From positions 1,054,001-1,118,000 of the forward strand of contig OY752140.1 in the NCBI GenBank assembly GCA_963573315.1: DNA of 64,000 nt, given 5' to 3'. Positions 45,754 through 57,507 of the stretch are shown piece after piece. The notes under the pieces are model-generated. The model made no database searches, was not told the DNA's origin, and saw only the letters and a program-made list of their open reading frames with translations. Made by a program: the position numbers and the translations under genes. Within the stretch, counting starts at the first letter, position 1, and every line of letters starts with the position of its first letter. The DNA comes from Entomortierella parvispora (lineage: Eukaryota > Mortierellomycota > Mortierellomycetes > Mortierellales > Mortierellaceae).

Positions 45754-46957
45754 AGGAATGCCGTGCCCATGTGCATTTTGCCACCAATTTTTCAACCCCG
45801 CAAAAAATCACGTCTCACAGCCACAAACGCGTAAATGACAAAAGATTTGTAAGTGCACGTTGCGTTACTGACCGTGCACACACCGCTCCTATTTGTAAAT
45901 GACCGCCCCCACAAACTCATTTTTTTTTGCCGCTCACTTTGATTCAGGAACAAACCAATACTGTACATGTACACCTCTTGAAGACTGCTCCGCGGCTACC
46001 CTTGAATGGAAGGGTGGGCCAGGCTCACTGCCCACTCCTTTCGTTCGCCCTCAATTGGAGATTTGGACAGGCTTGCCAGGTTTTGCATCTTTTTTTTGTC
46101 ACGAGTGTTGCCGGCGCCAATGCTGACTGTCTGGGCAGTGACAAACGTAGACGGGAGGAAGAGGAGGAAGAAGAGGAAGGTGGAGAGGAAGAAGAGGTAG
46201 CGGAAGAAGAAGAAGTAGACTGCTGGTGGCAGCAGTTGCTGATGGGGCAGTTGCTGATGACTTGAAGTAGCAAGAGACGATGATGGACTTCATTGGCCTT
46301 TCGGAGCAGAAAGCTCAGAGAGTTATGGACCAACAAAAACGCGGCAGGATGAAAAAAAGCCCGTTCATCAACCTGGACCCTATCATATAAATACCCCCCA
46401 GTCCCTTTGCTAATCACCTCTTCTTTTTTCTTCCTGTTTTCTCGTCAATTTCCTTCCACTCTACTCCAGTCTACTCCACTTGCCTTTTTTTCTTCTCAAA
46501 AGATACTTCTTCAAAACCGGCTCTTAATCTCATACAGGTATTGATTGACGTTAGGGTCCGGCAAAAATTAATGGGATCGGGGTGAACTCTTTTTTTTCCA
46601 TGTCGGCTGTCCGCCTGTCGTTTGTGCCTGTGCCCATGTCTCTTGCATGAATCAAATGAGGAAGGCTAAAACTACTCCAAAAGGGCAGCCGCGATCATGT
46701 TGCCATAATGTGCGAGCAAAATGGATGTTCCTTGAAACGCAGGCGTGACAAACACGGACTAAAAGATGGACCTTTCTCTGTCGGCATGTCCAGGGATGGA
46801 TACGACGACAGTGAAAGAACCAAAGAAAGGACCAGATGACAACACTTAAAAGAAAGGCGTCTGGTCTACCCCCTCTTCTTTACCCTCACCAATCTCCTAA
46901 CAACCTTTTTCCTTCCCCTTCCCAATGTTCCCTTTCTTCAGTTCCAAACACTCAAAA
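45754..46957 (+). promoter_or_regulatory. Promoter and leader of the carbonic anhydrase gene
   Basis: A TATA-like ATATAAATA lies at 46385-46393, followed by a pyrimidine-rich leader. CATACAG|GTATTG (46532-46545) could be a leader donor. CTCCTAAC, a polypyrimidine tract and TTTCTTCAG ending at 46942 form a strong branch site and acceptor. If used, this intron removes the ATG at 46925 and leaves the ATG at 46958 as the start. The region also contains a GA-rich stretch near 46,150-46,220. No other gene seen. Confidence 0.5.
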
Positions 46958-48117
46958 ATGACCTCTAGCAACAACATTGTCGAGAAGACCACCACCGAGG
47001 CTGATGTCACCAGCCAAGTCGAAGCCCTTTCTCTCAGCGCGCCCTCCGAAGATCACCATCACCACAAACACCACCTCCTTCACAAGTATAACAAGCATGG
47101 TGAAACCGTCGAAGACGAAGACCACGACGACTCTTGCTGCCCTCGCTCGCCCGTCACCTTCGGACCCAGTCCAGCGGTTGAGAAAACCCACGGACTGACC
47201 CGTCTTTTGAAGAATAACCGTGCCTGGTCCAAGGCAATTCGGGAACGCCAGCCGGATTTCTTCGAGAATTGCTCCAAGGGCCAACAACCAAAGGTGTTCT
47301 GGATCGGGTGCTCTGATTCCCGTGTACCTGAGAACGAACTCCTTCAGCTTGGTAAGTGAGCTCTGATGCAGGATCGGCAGGGTTGGGAGGGAGACACCAG
47401 AAAAAAAAACACAAGAAAAAAAAAAGAGTTGGACACAAAGAGAAGGGGACTGGACACAGGGGACTAAGATTTTTTCGGAGAGGCGGACGATCAAAGCTGC
47501 CGCTGATAACAGAATTCCCCACTTACCACCCATACTGGGCCTCTTCTTTATTTTGTTTTTTGTTTTTTCCTTCTCCGACCTTCATGGTCCGTGGTCAATT
47601 ACATGTAGCTCCTGGCGAGGTCTTCACACACCGCAACATTGCCAACGTCGTCGTTGGCACAGATCTGAACTGTCTCTCTGTCCTCCAGTACGCGGTGGAT
47701 GTCCTCAAGGTCGAACACGTGGTTGTGTGCGGTCATTACGGCTGTGGCGGTGTTGCCGCGGCCTTGGGCGATAACTCGTTTGGCCTGATTGACCACTGGT
47801 TGGGCAACATCAAACAGGTCAAGCAAGAGCATTTGAGCAACTTGAATGAGATCAAGGACCCAGAAGAGAAGTGCCGTGCCTTGGTCGAGATCAACTGCCG
47901 TAACTCTGTCTTGACCGTCGCAAAGACCCCCACGATGCGGGCCGCCTGGGAGAGAGGACAGAACGTGGAAATCATCGGTATGGTCTATGATATCCAGACC
48001 GGTCTCTTGGGCGAGCTGGGCTACCATGTCAAGTCCATGGATGATCTACAGAGCCACCTCAAGGTCGACTCTAACGCTCTCTTTGCTGCCCGAGCCATCA
48101 ACGCAGCTACTGCTTAA
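46958..48117 (+). CDS. Beta-class carbonic anhydrase
   Basis: A zinc enzyme interconverting CO2 and bicarbonate. Exons end at 47351 and resume at 47609-48117 (GT-AG, in frame). From ATG 46958 the protein is about 300 aa; the in-frame ATG at 46925 would add 11 residues but probably lies in a leader intron. Zinc ligands and active-site blocks are visible: IGCSDSRVPENELLQLGAP (Cys, Asp-Arg pair), FTHRNIANVV and CGHYGCGGVAAA (His and Cys). The C-terminus LGYHVKSMDDL is normal for the family. Before the catalytic domain is a His-rich segment (DHHHHKHHLLHK) and a Glu/Asp cluster, an unusual addition that might bind metal. It is convergent with the LUD-domain gene. Confidence 0.93.
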
Positions 48118-48471
48118 AGATCACCACAACAGAAGTAACCTTGATTTCTTTACCGAAGAAAAAGCAAAATCCTTGGAATGGATTCTTTGCATGTATGCAT
48201 ACCCCCCACCTCCCCTACAGATAATAAAAAGTGTTTCCTCTCTGACAATAATTTTGGATCGTGAACACATCTCTGGCAACAACTTTTGGACCGTGTACAT
48301 GTGCTGTACACACGGTGGGGATACCTGGCAATCTCGAAGGGTTTATTTTTATGTACAGAATAGTGTGGGTTTGTGCTGCACAAATCTCAAGGAGTACAAG
48401 GGAATAAAAGAGCGCAACACTGTCAAGGGGCGGTGGACAAGCCTCCTCCATCCCTTTGATTCACGCTCGAC

Positions 48472-49391
48472 TTAGTATCCCAAAGCCTCGTTGACAATAA
48501 CAATCTGGACACGGTTGGGGTTGAAGGGGTTGGCCTTTCGAATAACCTCGTAGTGAGTGATGTTAGAGGCAGGCAATCCATAGGCGATTCTGACACGAGC
48601 ACTCTCCAATTGCAAAGCAAACGTCTCGATACGCTTCCAGGCCTCCAGTTCATCCTTGACGATCTTGTTGGAACCGGCCACCACGATGACGTTACCGGCA
48701 CCAAAGGCGACGCCTCCGACCTTGGAGCCTGAAAGATCACCGTGGGCGATGTGACCCGTCTCGGTGATGGCTGCGACCGAGGTCAGGTAGTAGTCGACGG
48801 TCGATCCAAGAGTGCGGCGGAGCTCGGCTTGCTTAGCGGGATCCTTCTCTTGCAAGATGGTTGCGTGGACGTTGTCCCAAGGGGTCTCTCCCTTAATGTA
48901 GGTGATAAAGCCAATCTATCAAAGAAAAAAAAAAGTGAAATGTTTTTTTGGGTGTTAGTTGCTGAATCCTTCGCATACAACATCGACATATCCTCACATA
49001 TGATCTTTCGTACCTCTTCCAAGGTGGTGGAGTGGGCGTTGTTGATCGATTTGCCCTAAAATAAAAGACATTCCAGTAACGAGGCAAAGACGTGTCAATG
49101 GTGCATATTACCGCTTCAAATTGTATGTACACCACTTTTCCCAAAGTTCACTTGTTCCGCTCGTTTCCTTACCTGGGGGATCAGGCCCTTGATGGTAGCG
49201 AAGGCGTCAGCACGAGTGTTGACGACATGGACCTTGAAACCATTGGCCTCCAGAGCAGCCTTGGCCGCGTTGACACGGTCAGGCGAGGCAGCCTTGGCGT
49301 AGTGCGAGCTGGCCAAAGAAGTGACCTGAGCATCAGTCTTCGTAAGACCCTGGAAGGTCTCGGCGAGGTTGGTGTTTTGGGGGGCAGCCAT
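48472..49391 (-). CDS. LUD-domain protein (LutC/YkgG-like fold)
   Basis: A 234-aa protein in three exons (minus): 49391-49173, 49055-49014 and 48915-48472, GT-AG and in frame. The middle exon is only 14 codons. The C-terminal two thirds match the LUD/DUF162 pattern: TVDYYLTSVAAITETGHIAHGD, GNVIVVAGSNKIVKDELEAWKRIE and ITHYEVIRKANPF. Bacterial LutC-type proteins take part in lactate oxidation, but the function of fungal single-domain members is not established. No signal peptide or TM segment, so probably cytosolic. Confidence 0.8.
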
Positions 49392-49883
49392 TGTAAGCGT
49401 AGTGGAGTGTTGGGAGTGAGAGTGGTGACAAGAAACAGACAGAAGATGTGTGAGAAAAAAAAGAGGGGCATCCAGCCAACCTTTTATGTGTGTGTGCCCC
49501 TGTGCTCGGCTCCTGACGCGATTTCTGGACAATTACGAATCTCAGCCACCCAAAAACGCCACCCAGCCTTTGTCATGTCGAATTTGTCAAGAATTTTCAT
49601 GCGTCGAACGTGGTACGATATGGCCCATGTACGGCACAGTAACCTCCCCTTGTTTGAGAACACAATGGTCTACATTTGTCAAAGATTCGCGTCATCCTTC
49701 CCCGGAGTTGGACTGGTCTTGTTCCAAGGTCTTCAGCCTCCACCCGAAAGCGTGATGGACTTGCATGGCTCATGATAACATGATAGTCGTATTGTTTTTT
49801 ATATGGGGGAATGATTTGTGGGGAGGAAGAAAGTCTAGGGTTACGGGCTAAAGAACGGATAAAAGCGCTAGTAAATTGGTCGA

Positions 49884-51949
49884 TTAAACGTCCAAGAGGA
49901 GACGAACGGGGTCCTCAATGACCTCCTTCAACTTGACCAAGAAGGTGGTGGCCTCACGACCATCAATGATACGGTGGTCGTAGGTAAGGGCGATGTACAT
50001 CATGGGGCGAATCTCAACCTTGCCGTCAATAGCAACAGGTCTCTCCTTGATGGCGTGCATACCCAAAATCGCGCTCTGGGGCATGTTGATGATGGGAGTA
50101 CCCATCATGGAGCCGAAAACACCGCCGTTGGAGATGGTGAAGGTACCACCGCTCAAGTCCTCAATGGCAATCTGGCCATCACGAGCCTTGGCACCGTATT
50201 GGGCAATGCTCTTCTCAACCTCAACGAAAGACAAGCTCTCGGCGTTGCGGATGACGGGGGTGACGAGACCCTTGGGGGTGGCAACGGCGACGGAGACATC
50301 AACATAGTCGTTGTAAATGATCGAGTCTCCCTCAATTCTGGCGTTAACAGCAGGAAGCTCCTTGAGGGCATAGCAAGAAGCCTTGACGAAGGCCGACATG
50401 AAACCGAGCTTGATGTTATGCTTTTTCAAGACAGCATCCTTGTAGGTGGTGCGGAGCTTCATAAGGTTGGTCATGTCAACCTCGTTGAAGGTGGTCAACG
50501 AGGCAGCGTTCTCCTGGGACTGCTTCAGGCGCCTGGCGATGGTCTGGCGCATGCGGTTCATCTTGACGCTGCGCTCTTCACGGCTGAAAGCAACAGGGGC
50601 GGAGTGAGACTCAGCGGGGGCAGCCTTAGCAGCAGCGGGGGCAGCAGCGGCAGGTTTTGAGGGAGCAGGGGCCTCCTTCTTGGGCTCCTCCTTCTTGGGC
50701 TCGACCTTCTTGGGTTCCTCCTTCTTGGGCTCGTCCTTCTTGACCTCCTCCTTCTTGGACTCAGTCTTGCCTGAACACGGTTTTCAAAGATTGCGTTAGC
50801 TCACGTCACTGTGTTGGTATGTTCGTTCCTGAATGCTTCAACGTACCACCAGCAGGGGCATCACCGAGCTCCAACTTGAAGAGATCAGCACCAACAGCGA
50901 CAGTCTCCTCCTCTTTAGCGTAAAGCTCGACAATGATTCCAGACTTGGGAGAGTTGACAGCAACGTCGACCTATTCCAGAAGAGTCGGTTGTTGTTGTCA
51001 GTTCTCAGGTCGCCTCAAACGTCTCAAACGGAAAAATAATCAGGAAGGACACTCTATCGCTGCTCTCCTATCGCTGGCCCCCAAACTCATGGCCCTTTGT
51101 TTGCAAGGTTTGATCGATGGTTCCCATGTTTGCTGAGACTCGGGCTTGGGCTCAAAAAAGAGTAATTCAGTCTTTTCTGACTATCATTATCCGCTGCCCG
51201 TACCAAAGCGGGCTGCTCTACATTGATCATCCTGTGGTCAAGCATGAGTGACAAACAAGATTTCGGGCCTTCGGTCCCAGTCCATTACCTTGTCAGTCTC
51301 GATGGTGGCAATCTCTTCGTCCAGGGCAACAAAGTCGCCAACCTCTATCAAAAGCGTGATCAGATCACAAATGACACAGAATCTTTAAATTAGCATCCAT
51401 TCAGTAAGATTCCTGAAATCTGAGTTCCATCCGCCTGAGGATAGACCAACAACATACTCTTGTTCCACTGCTTCAGGGAGCCCTCCGAGATTGAATCGGC
51501 CATGTGGGGGACCTTGACGACGTAGTCAGCTAATAGAATACACGGACATTCACGTCAGATCAGCTTTCTTCTTTTTCTTCAACGTTGAGTCAGTCTCCTT
51601 CCTCAGGATTATTGCTCCCCTGGTTTCTAGCTTACCATAGTATCTGACCTGGGAACGGTAAGGAGAGCTGGCGGTAAAAGAGAGAATAACAACGATGAGT
51701 GGATATTTGCGTTGATCGATAGCTGGCGCGTTGATTTCAATTAGAAGCCGCCAACTACTCTGAGTATGCCTCTCTTTTTGTTTACCTAAGGCGCTGGGAG
51801 ACAGCGACGGTGGCAGCAGCAGCGTTGATAGACAACTGACGGCGAGCGCCCTGAGAGGCAGCGACAGAAAGGATGGAGGAGGACTGAACAAGCGAGGCCA
51901 GAGGGCGGGCCATACGAGCGAGAGGTTTTGAGCGGACGGCAGAGATCAT
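49884..51949 (-). CDS. KGD2: Dihydrolipoyllysine succinyltransferase, E2 of 2-oxoglutarate dehydrogenase
   Basis: A 444-aa mitochondrial E2 that transfers the succinyl group to CoA in the TCA cycle. Six exons (minus): 51949-51786, 51667-51636, 51529-51458, 51344-51289, 50970-50847 and 50770-49884, in frame. Residues 1-55 are a basic presequence ([17 protein letters not shown]). The lipoyl domain follows ([32 protein letters not shown] with the lipoyl Lys). A linker of repeated KKEEPKK/KVEPKK units replaces a clear E3-binding domain. The catalytic domain has [40 protein letters not shown] and the active-site block [13 protein letters not shown] missing subunit-binding domain is usual for fungal Kgd2. 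Confidence 0.96.
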
Positions 51950-52703
51950 TGTGTGTAGAATGACGAGTGGGGGAGTGGAGTGGAGAAGAGTGGGGGGTCA
52001 GGAATGGAGGGAAGAAGAGGATGGGATTTTTGATTTGCTTGGGGCAAGCAAGAGATGGACGGATGAATGGATTGATTGATTGAACGAGCAAAAGGAATCA
52101 GAGGAGAGAAACGGCCGGTACAATTCAGTCAGCGCGATTTTGTTTACCTTCTCCCTCCTTTCCTCCTTTCGGACTTTCCGTCTGGCCCGCAAACCCCACC
52201 CCCCACCCACCACATCACGGTCGCCAGCGTGGCCCTTCTCTCCAACCTCGGCTCTCTGAGCTGCCCTACTTGTCCTACACCACCCTCTGCAACCTGCTCC
52301 AGCCCCTGCCATGCTGTCCACAGGGGGCCACGGCAAAGTTGTGCGGCCGTCAGCGGCAGCACAGCTTGGTCCCCAACAGAGGATGACTGATCGTCTCTGA
52401 GCCGTGCGAATTTCGCCGGCGGATGCCTCGAAAGGGAAAAGAGGAGAAAATATGGGTCATGTGACTCATTTTTTTTTTTTCTCTGGTCACTCTCTTGAAC
52501 GCGTCCATTTGTCCTCTCCATGCTTGGCCTGGCTCTCCACCAACCATGCTACCTTGAAACAGAACGGAACTTCCATTCTTTGAACTACTGACGATGCAAT
52601 TGACGATAACTCAGAGCCCTGGGCTGGCTGTCACATGTCCAAGAATGTTCCGCGTCCCTCCTTGATCTCTTTCCTTCTTCTCCAGCATTCGCATTTCTTC
52701 ACC
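51950..52703. promoter_or_regulatory. Upstream region of KGD2
   Basis: About 750 bp between the KGD2 start and the TPR-gene remnant that runs the other way. It contains a CATGTGACTCA stretch near 52457 (ATGTGACTCA includes TGACTCA, a Gcn4-type 7-mer) and a T-run. No gene seen. Confidence 0.4.
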
Positions 52704-54430
52704 ATGTCCTCGAGCCGAGCATTCATCCTCGCTGCGCGGGCTGGCTCCCGCCTGGCGTTGTCATCTTCTGCCGTGCTCAGATCACCCTTGCCACTTTCAT
52801 GGGCTTCATCTTTTCATCAAAGATTTCTACAGCCTCAACAAGATCAGTTCGCCCTCTCAACTTTGCCAATAAGGCAGTGACTCGATGTGCCTATTCGTCC
52901 ACCCCAGTCTATCGCCCTTGGATCGTTCTCTCATCACCACAGTCTGACTGATTCAAATCATCGTCGTCATCTCCTCCTCCTTTGTCCATCCCGGGGTTTT
53001 CGTCTCTCCCGACAGTCATGCATACCTGGAAAATTACAAATGCCCTAGTCCTGAGGGCACCTCAGCAGCCGCAGTCCAAAACTGTCTCCATGGCGCTTGG
53101 GTCAGGGAGGAGATTTCACCAGATCCAAAGGTTGCCGAAATTTATTACGAAAGAACTCTCAAGTTGACCGACAAGATCTAAAGAAGGCTATGGCGGCGTC
53201 AGTTTCTAAGGATGAAGAACATCAGCTTTCCCAACAGGAACAAGATAAAGCTGATCGGAATCGTTTATTGAGGATGGAAAAGTACAAGGCATTGACAGGA
53301 ATTTCAGAATCGACTGGCGAGATTCTATGCCAGGACTGGAAGTGATGAACAGGCGGCGACTATTTAGACCCGACTGTGGAAATTGTCAGACAGGGAGGTC
53401 ATGTAACAGGAATCGTCCTCGTCCATGCACTCGTCCGTCTCTTTGCTTTTTGGATCCTCAAAGGAGCGGCCACTGATGACGAAGAAAGATGGGATTTTGT
53501 ATGCAAAGGCTGCAGCGGATTGCTGGATGCGATTGGGAGAATATGAATTGGCAGAGGAAGCCCTGGCCTGGACACTTGAGCACGTTTACGGAGATCAAGA
53601 AGAAATCGACTGAGGCGACATCATCACCATCATCAACTTCTTCATCACTATCCACTGTTGCTTCCGAGGAGGTGGGGTTACTTTCGACATTGGGGTGCAT
53701 TTTGTATGTTCAATAGCATCGCTTCGATCACGCATTGTCCTTGTTTGTGAAGGCGCCTCAATCGATCCAGGAACATCGCCTTTCCCGAATTGACTCATTT
53801 CCCAAAGCTGTATCCAAGGAAGAAGAGTTGGAAGAGGACATGTGGTATTGTCGAGAAGCCATCCTAATAAACAGTGTTGGCGAGATGTTGTACGGAGGTG
53901 CCACTGCCTCGACCTCACCGCCTTTCACTGAAAATTCATCCTCAACTTCCGGCTCTGTCGATCAGAACAAGAAGTCGTCTTCATGGAAATTCTGGCCCTC
54001 TTCATCATCACCATCAGCGTTCGACAACACCAAGATAGCCAAAGTTGCTCGTGCTCTCTCGTAGGAACTTGCAAAAGAAAGTGGGTGAGGCTCTCGGATG
54101 GATGCAAAAGGCGATCACCATGTCCAAAGAAAAAGTGGCTGGCACAGGGAATGAGATGAATGTGCAGCATTGGATCTTTCTTGGCTTGATCCACAAGGTA
54201 AAAGAGAGAGACATGGAGCTCTGCCTCTTGCGCACCTGTTTGAATGGAGTTTGGCTCAAGTTGATTGCTACTCCAACACTTCTTTGTTTTTTTTTTTCTA
54301 CTTTTCATCCAGATGGAGGGCAAGAACCATTTGGCGCTTGGAGAGTTTGGAGGATCACAATCGGAACTTGACTCGACTCACGGACCAAATGGCAGCAGCA
54401 ACATTGCGCGCGTCGCTCAAATTTAGATAA
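52704..54430 (+). pseudogene. TPR-repeat mitochondrial protein gene, disrupted
   Basis: Coding-like pieces in one orientation but several frames. From 52704 comes a mitochondrial-presequence-like start (MSSSRAFILAARAGSRLAL). Later pieces: VTRCAYSSTPVYRPWIVL; a hydrophobic stretch IQIIVVISSSF with PKVAEIYYERTLKLTDK; ADRNRLLRMEKYKALTG; AKAAADCWMRLGEYELAEEA (TPR-like); and VGEALGWMQKAITMSKEK then QHWIFLGLIHK. A consensus intron (54199-54312) ends that part, and the last exon stops in frame near 54428. Between pieces the frame moves by one base at least five times, and I found no canonical introns to repair it. TPR spacing and presequence suggest an inner-membrane TPR protein; MGR3-like was considered but not confirmed. 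Either a decayed gene or a stretch of poor sequence. Confidence 0.5.
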
Positions 54431-54556
54431 TAAAAATCGCGCACTTCATTGGCTGGTGTGGTATTTGGTGCGTGTGGGTGTCACAATGCAATTGTGTCTG
54501 AAAGGACGCGTGCTCAAATGAATGGTCTACCTCCATGAACAGCCTCTGCCTTTTAC

Positions 54557-54660
54557 ATTCCAACATTCCTGGATTCTTCTTTTTCCAGAGTAATGTCCTG
54601 TCCTGTTGCATTCCTACTTCCTGTATTCTTCTTTTTCCGAAGTAATGTCCTGTCCTGTCC
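54557..54660. repeat. Two-copy tandem repeat (about 50 bp)
   Basis: ATTCTTCTTTTTCC and AGTAATGTCCTGTCCTGT occur twice about 50 bp apart with a few substitutions. Non-coding. Confidence 0.65.
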
Positions 54661-54900
54661 CGTTCTGAGTGCGCCATTTGAACCTTGGTCCACTGAATTA
54701 CTCCTAATTCATGAAACCATTGAAGTCCAAAAATCCATGCATTGCCTGCTCCCGAGTCCTTTTTCTCTCCTACTGCTTCATGCCTTATACTCAGTAGTAT
54801 TTGGTACAGATCTTTGCCTACAGGTGCAAAACTTGGGTTAAAAATCTTGTCCTGAGCCGAAAACGCATCCTTCAAAAAAATAAAAAGAAAAAAAGAGACT

Positions 54901-55125
54901 TCTCAAGAGGAAGAAAACACATAAAGAGCGTAGAACACGTGCCGGAACGACTTTGCAAGAAGAAAAAAGAAGAAAAGAGCATAGGAAACGCGCCGGTTTC
55001 GCGCCGGAACAGCTTTGCAAGAAGAAAAAGAAGAAAAGAGGGTAGGAAACGCGCCGGTTTCGCGCCAGAACCTCTTTGCAAGAGGAAAAAAAGAAGAAAA
55101 GAGTGTAGGAAACGCGCCGCTGCGC
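54901..55125. repeat. Minisatellite, about 3.5 copies of a 61-63 bp unit
   Basis: Units contain AACGCGCCGG(TTTCGCGCCGGAAC), then CTTTGCAAGA, then an AAGAAGAAAAGAG purine stretch. Successive copies begin near 54941, 55003 and 55063 with 80-90% similarity by eye. Each unit mixes a GC-rich palindromic part with an A-rich part. Position is just downstream of the TPR-gene remnant. Confidence 0.75.
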
Positions 55126-55130
55126 TTTCT

Positions 55131-56525
55131 TCCTAGGGTCACGTTCTTTTCTGCCAAGCCTCACCCGAGTCCCGAGTCAGTTTTTTTTTATCAAAGCCGC
55201 TTGGTCCCCTCCGAGTGCAGTGACCTTCTCCCGAGTCATATTTTTTTCATATGTGAGTTTGAAGGAGTCGTCTTTGGAAGGAATGCAGCTTGCCAGGGTG
55301 CGGATGCAAATGAGCAGCAAGAATCCTCGTCCCCGAATGCACCCATTCTGCCATTCGCCGCGCATGTCCATGACCATTCTTGGTCGAGATTCGAAGGAGA
55401 GAGATTGCTTACATTTTGCGTCATACTCGGGACTTTTTACCAAAAAGGAAACGCCGGAGGGACCATAGCGGTCAACGTTGGTGGGCGATAACGGGTTGAT
55501 TCACATGAACAGATGGGATAGGGATGGTGGCAAAGGGAGGGGACAAGGGCAGGAAAGGGGACGGAAGGTGAAGGAAACAGTTGGAAAAGAGAGAAGAAAT
55601 AACGAAATTTGCATGTGTTTTATACGACGGGGGAAAAGAGCGCTGATCGGGTCCCCCGCCCACTCCAATCATAAATACAGCCCTCTCCCTACCCTTCTTT
55701 TTTCCTGTTCTTCACTACAATCCTCTCCTCCTTTCCAAAGCCACCTCAAAGCACAAACCACCGGGCCCAATCCTCCTCTGCCTGCCATGTCGGACGTCCA
55801 CTGCCGTCAAGAACCATCGTTCTCCTGCCTCGGTCCAAGCCGCCCCTATCGGTGACCCCAAGCAAGCATCCCTCAAAGACCATCCCTTACCGTCAAGTCA
55901 AGACCTCGGTTGCCTCCTTTGCGACCTCGAGCCATGCCGCCCTTGTGTGCCGCTGTCCTTGGCCCGGCGTCCTTTCGGCGATGGAGCCTCTGCCCGTTAC
56001 GCCTTCAAGAATGACCGCTCTCCATTCGGTTCATTGGCCCACCCCCTTCTCGCATTACATGCGCGACAAGACATTGGCACAGGCCCTACGCCACCAAGAG
56101 GTTCACGCGACTGCTCTCATTTTGCGGTTGCTTGAACTCGATGCGGGTTGCTGACATGGTTTGGTCCTCGCAACTACTCGCGGGTTTTGCACTTCTTCAG
56201 AGGTCGACCCGTTCGAGACTTGGACCATTCCTGGCGCGCTTCAACTGCGTCTTGCTTCCTGTTATCCTCCTTGGTTTGGATCTTCTTTGGCATCGAGGCC
56301 CACCTGCCCCCGTCCTGCCTGCCTGCCCGCCCTCTTTCACTCGGCACATTTGTTCGTGCCCTGCCGTTTTTGGACTGTCTGTCTTCCATCCGTCTTTTTG
56401 GCACGCCATCAAGAATCAAGAAATCTTGACGACTGCTCTCTGCGGTCATGCAAGCAAGGCCCGCTTTCGGCCTTGGGTTTCCTTCGAGCTCGTCTCGCAA
56501 GAAAAACCTTCCTTTCATTTAGTTT
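55131..56525 (+). other. Coding-like stretch without a coherent model
   Basis: A promoter-like CATAAATA with a CT-rich leader (55668-55780) precedes ATG 55787. The next 740 bp have coding-like composition, but the plausible frame keeps changing: GDPKQASLKDHPLPSS and YAFKNDRSPFGSLAHP in one frame, VDPFETWTIPGALQ in another. I found no introns that join them and no family match. It may be a decayed gene or an intron-rich gene I failed to resolve. 55131-55660 appears non-coding. Confidence 0.3.
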
Positions 56526-56675
56526 AAAGCATGTGTGGTGTGTGGGGGGGTGCTTCTGTTGGCGCTGAGGGTATATTGTCTGGTTAGGGGTCGTATTCGG
56601 GGTCAAACCCGATGCGTGAGGGCGAACGCCCCACTCCAAAGATACCTCACCTCAGGCCTGTGTGCAGGGCGGTGA

Positions 56676-57475
56676 CTAGATAGACGGGTTGGGTGGGAAA
56701 TCTTCCTCTTCATCTTTCTCTTTCTCCTTCAAACTCTTCTTCATCTTTTTCAAAAACTTGAAATACAATTATTTTAAACGGGCTAATAAGCCCTGTACCT
56801 GACAACATCATCGGTCGACTGAGGATAGCATGCTGGAAAGGCCACGAGGCAGATGTGAGGCGGCTGGAGTGTTGTCGTCGCAGATCAGACTTACTCCGTG
56901 TCATCACCCGTCGTCCTCCACAGTGATCTCTTGGGATCCGAGCGAAGGTATCGTCTATTTGGGGCTGCTAGTACTGGTTTAGGTCCAAAAGAGGCGATGG
57001 TAAACTGCTGGAGCTAGACACGGCCCTCAGAAGACAAGATTCAACTCGTTTGGGGGTGGATGACAGGTTGGATCGACCGCTCAGGGAACCATGAATGCTT
57101 GTCGTAGATGCCGCTGTTGAGGTTGCCGAGGTCGTTGTCTTTTTGATGGAGAGCGTCGAGGTCTTGATAGGCAGTCTTGAATCCCAGGGTAAGAATCGAC
57201 GGGGGCTTGGATGGGATCGTCGTAGAACTGGACAAGGTGGCTGAAGAGGTCGAGGAAGCAATCGACACTATGGATCCCGAAAGACCTCCGTTGCTATGGT
57301 TGCCCATCACCACTCCGGCCCCGACACCAGCAGGCGCCTTATAGGACACTTCCAGATCCTTGAACAGCTCCTCGCGCCCAAATCCAGATCTGCCTTCGTG
57401 TCCCAACCATCCTTTTCCACGGAGAAGTCCTCGGTGGCTAGTTTGTTCGTCTCCAAGTCGTTTCGTCGGCAGTCA

Positions 57476-57480
<5 letters not shown>
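56676..57480 (-). CDS. Probable intron-containing gene, unresolved
   Basis: The minus strand shows coding-like pieces in order: LATEDFSVEKDGWDTKADLD, then REELFKDLEVSYKAPAGVG through a Ser/Thr-rich stretch to FKTAYQDLDALHQKDNDLG, then FTIASFGPKPVLAAPNRRY and SDPKRSLWRTTGDDTE ending at a GTAAGT donor (about 56891). After a TTTCAAG acceptor near 56760 comes a Lys/Glu-rich C-terminus ending FPPNPSI at a TAG (56678-56676). The first two pieces differ in frame and the middle joins are uncertain. No family recognised. It could be intact with small introns or broken. Confidence 0.4.
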
Positions 57481-57481
<1 letters not shown>

Positions 57482-57506
<25 letters not shown>

Positions 57507-57507
57507 G
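57482..57507. repeat. Poly(T) run
   Basis: About 24 consecutive T residues (A on the minus strand) upstream of, or within, the unresolved minus-strand gene. Confidence 0.85.

Noticed and set aside
46925-46957. ATG 46925 as the carbonic anhydrase start
   Set aside because: It lies between a branch-site/polypyrimidine tract and a TTCAG acceptor, so it is more likely intronic; kept as an alternative.
56570-56645. Possible tRNA-like sequence with GGGGTCAAACCC
   Set aside because: No acceptor-stem pairing or A-box found at the correct spacing.
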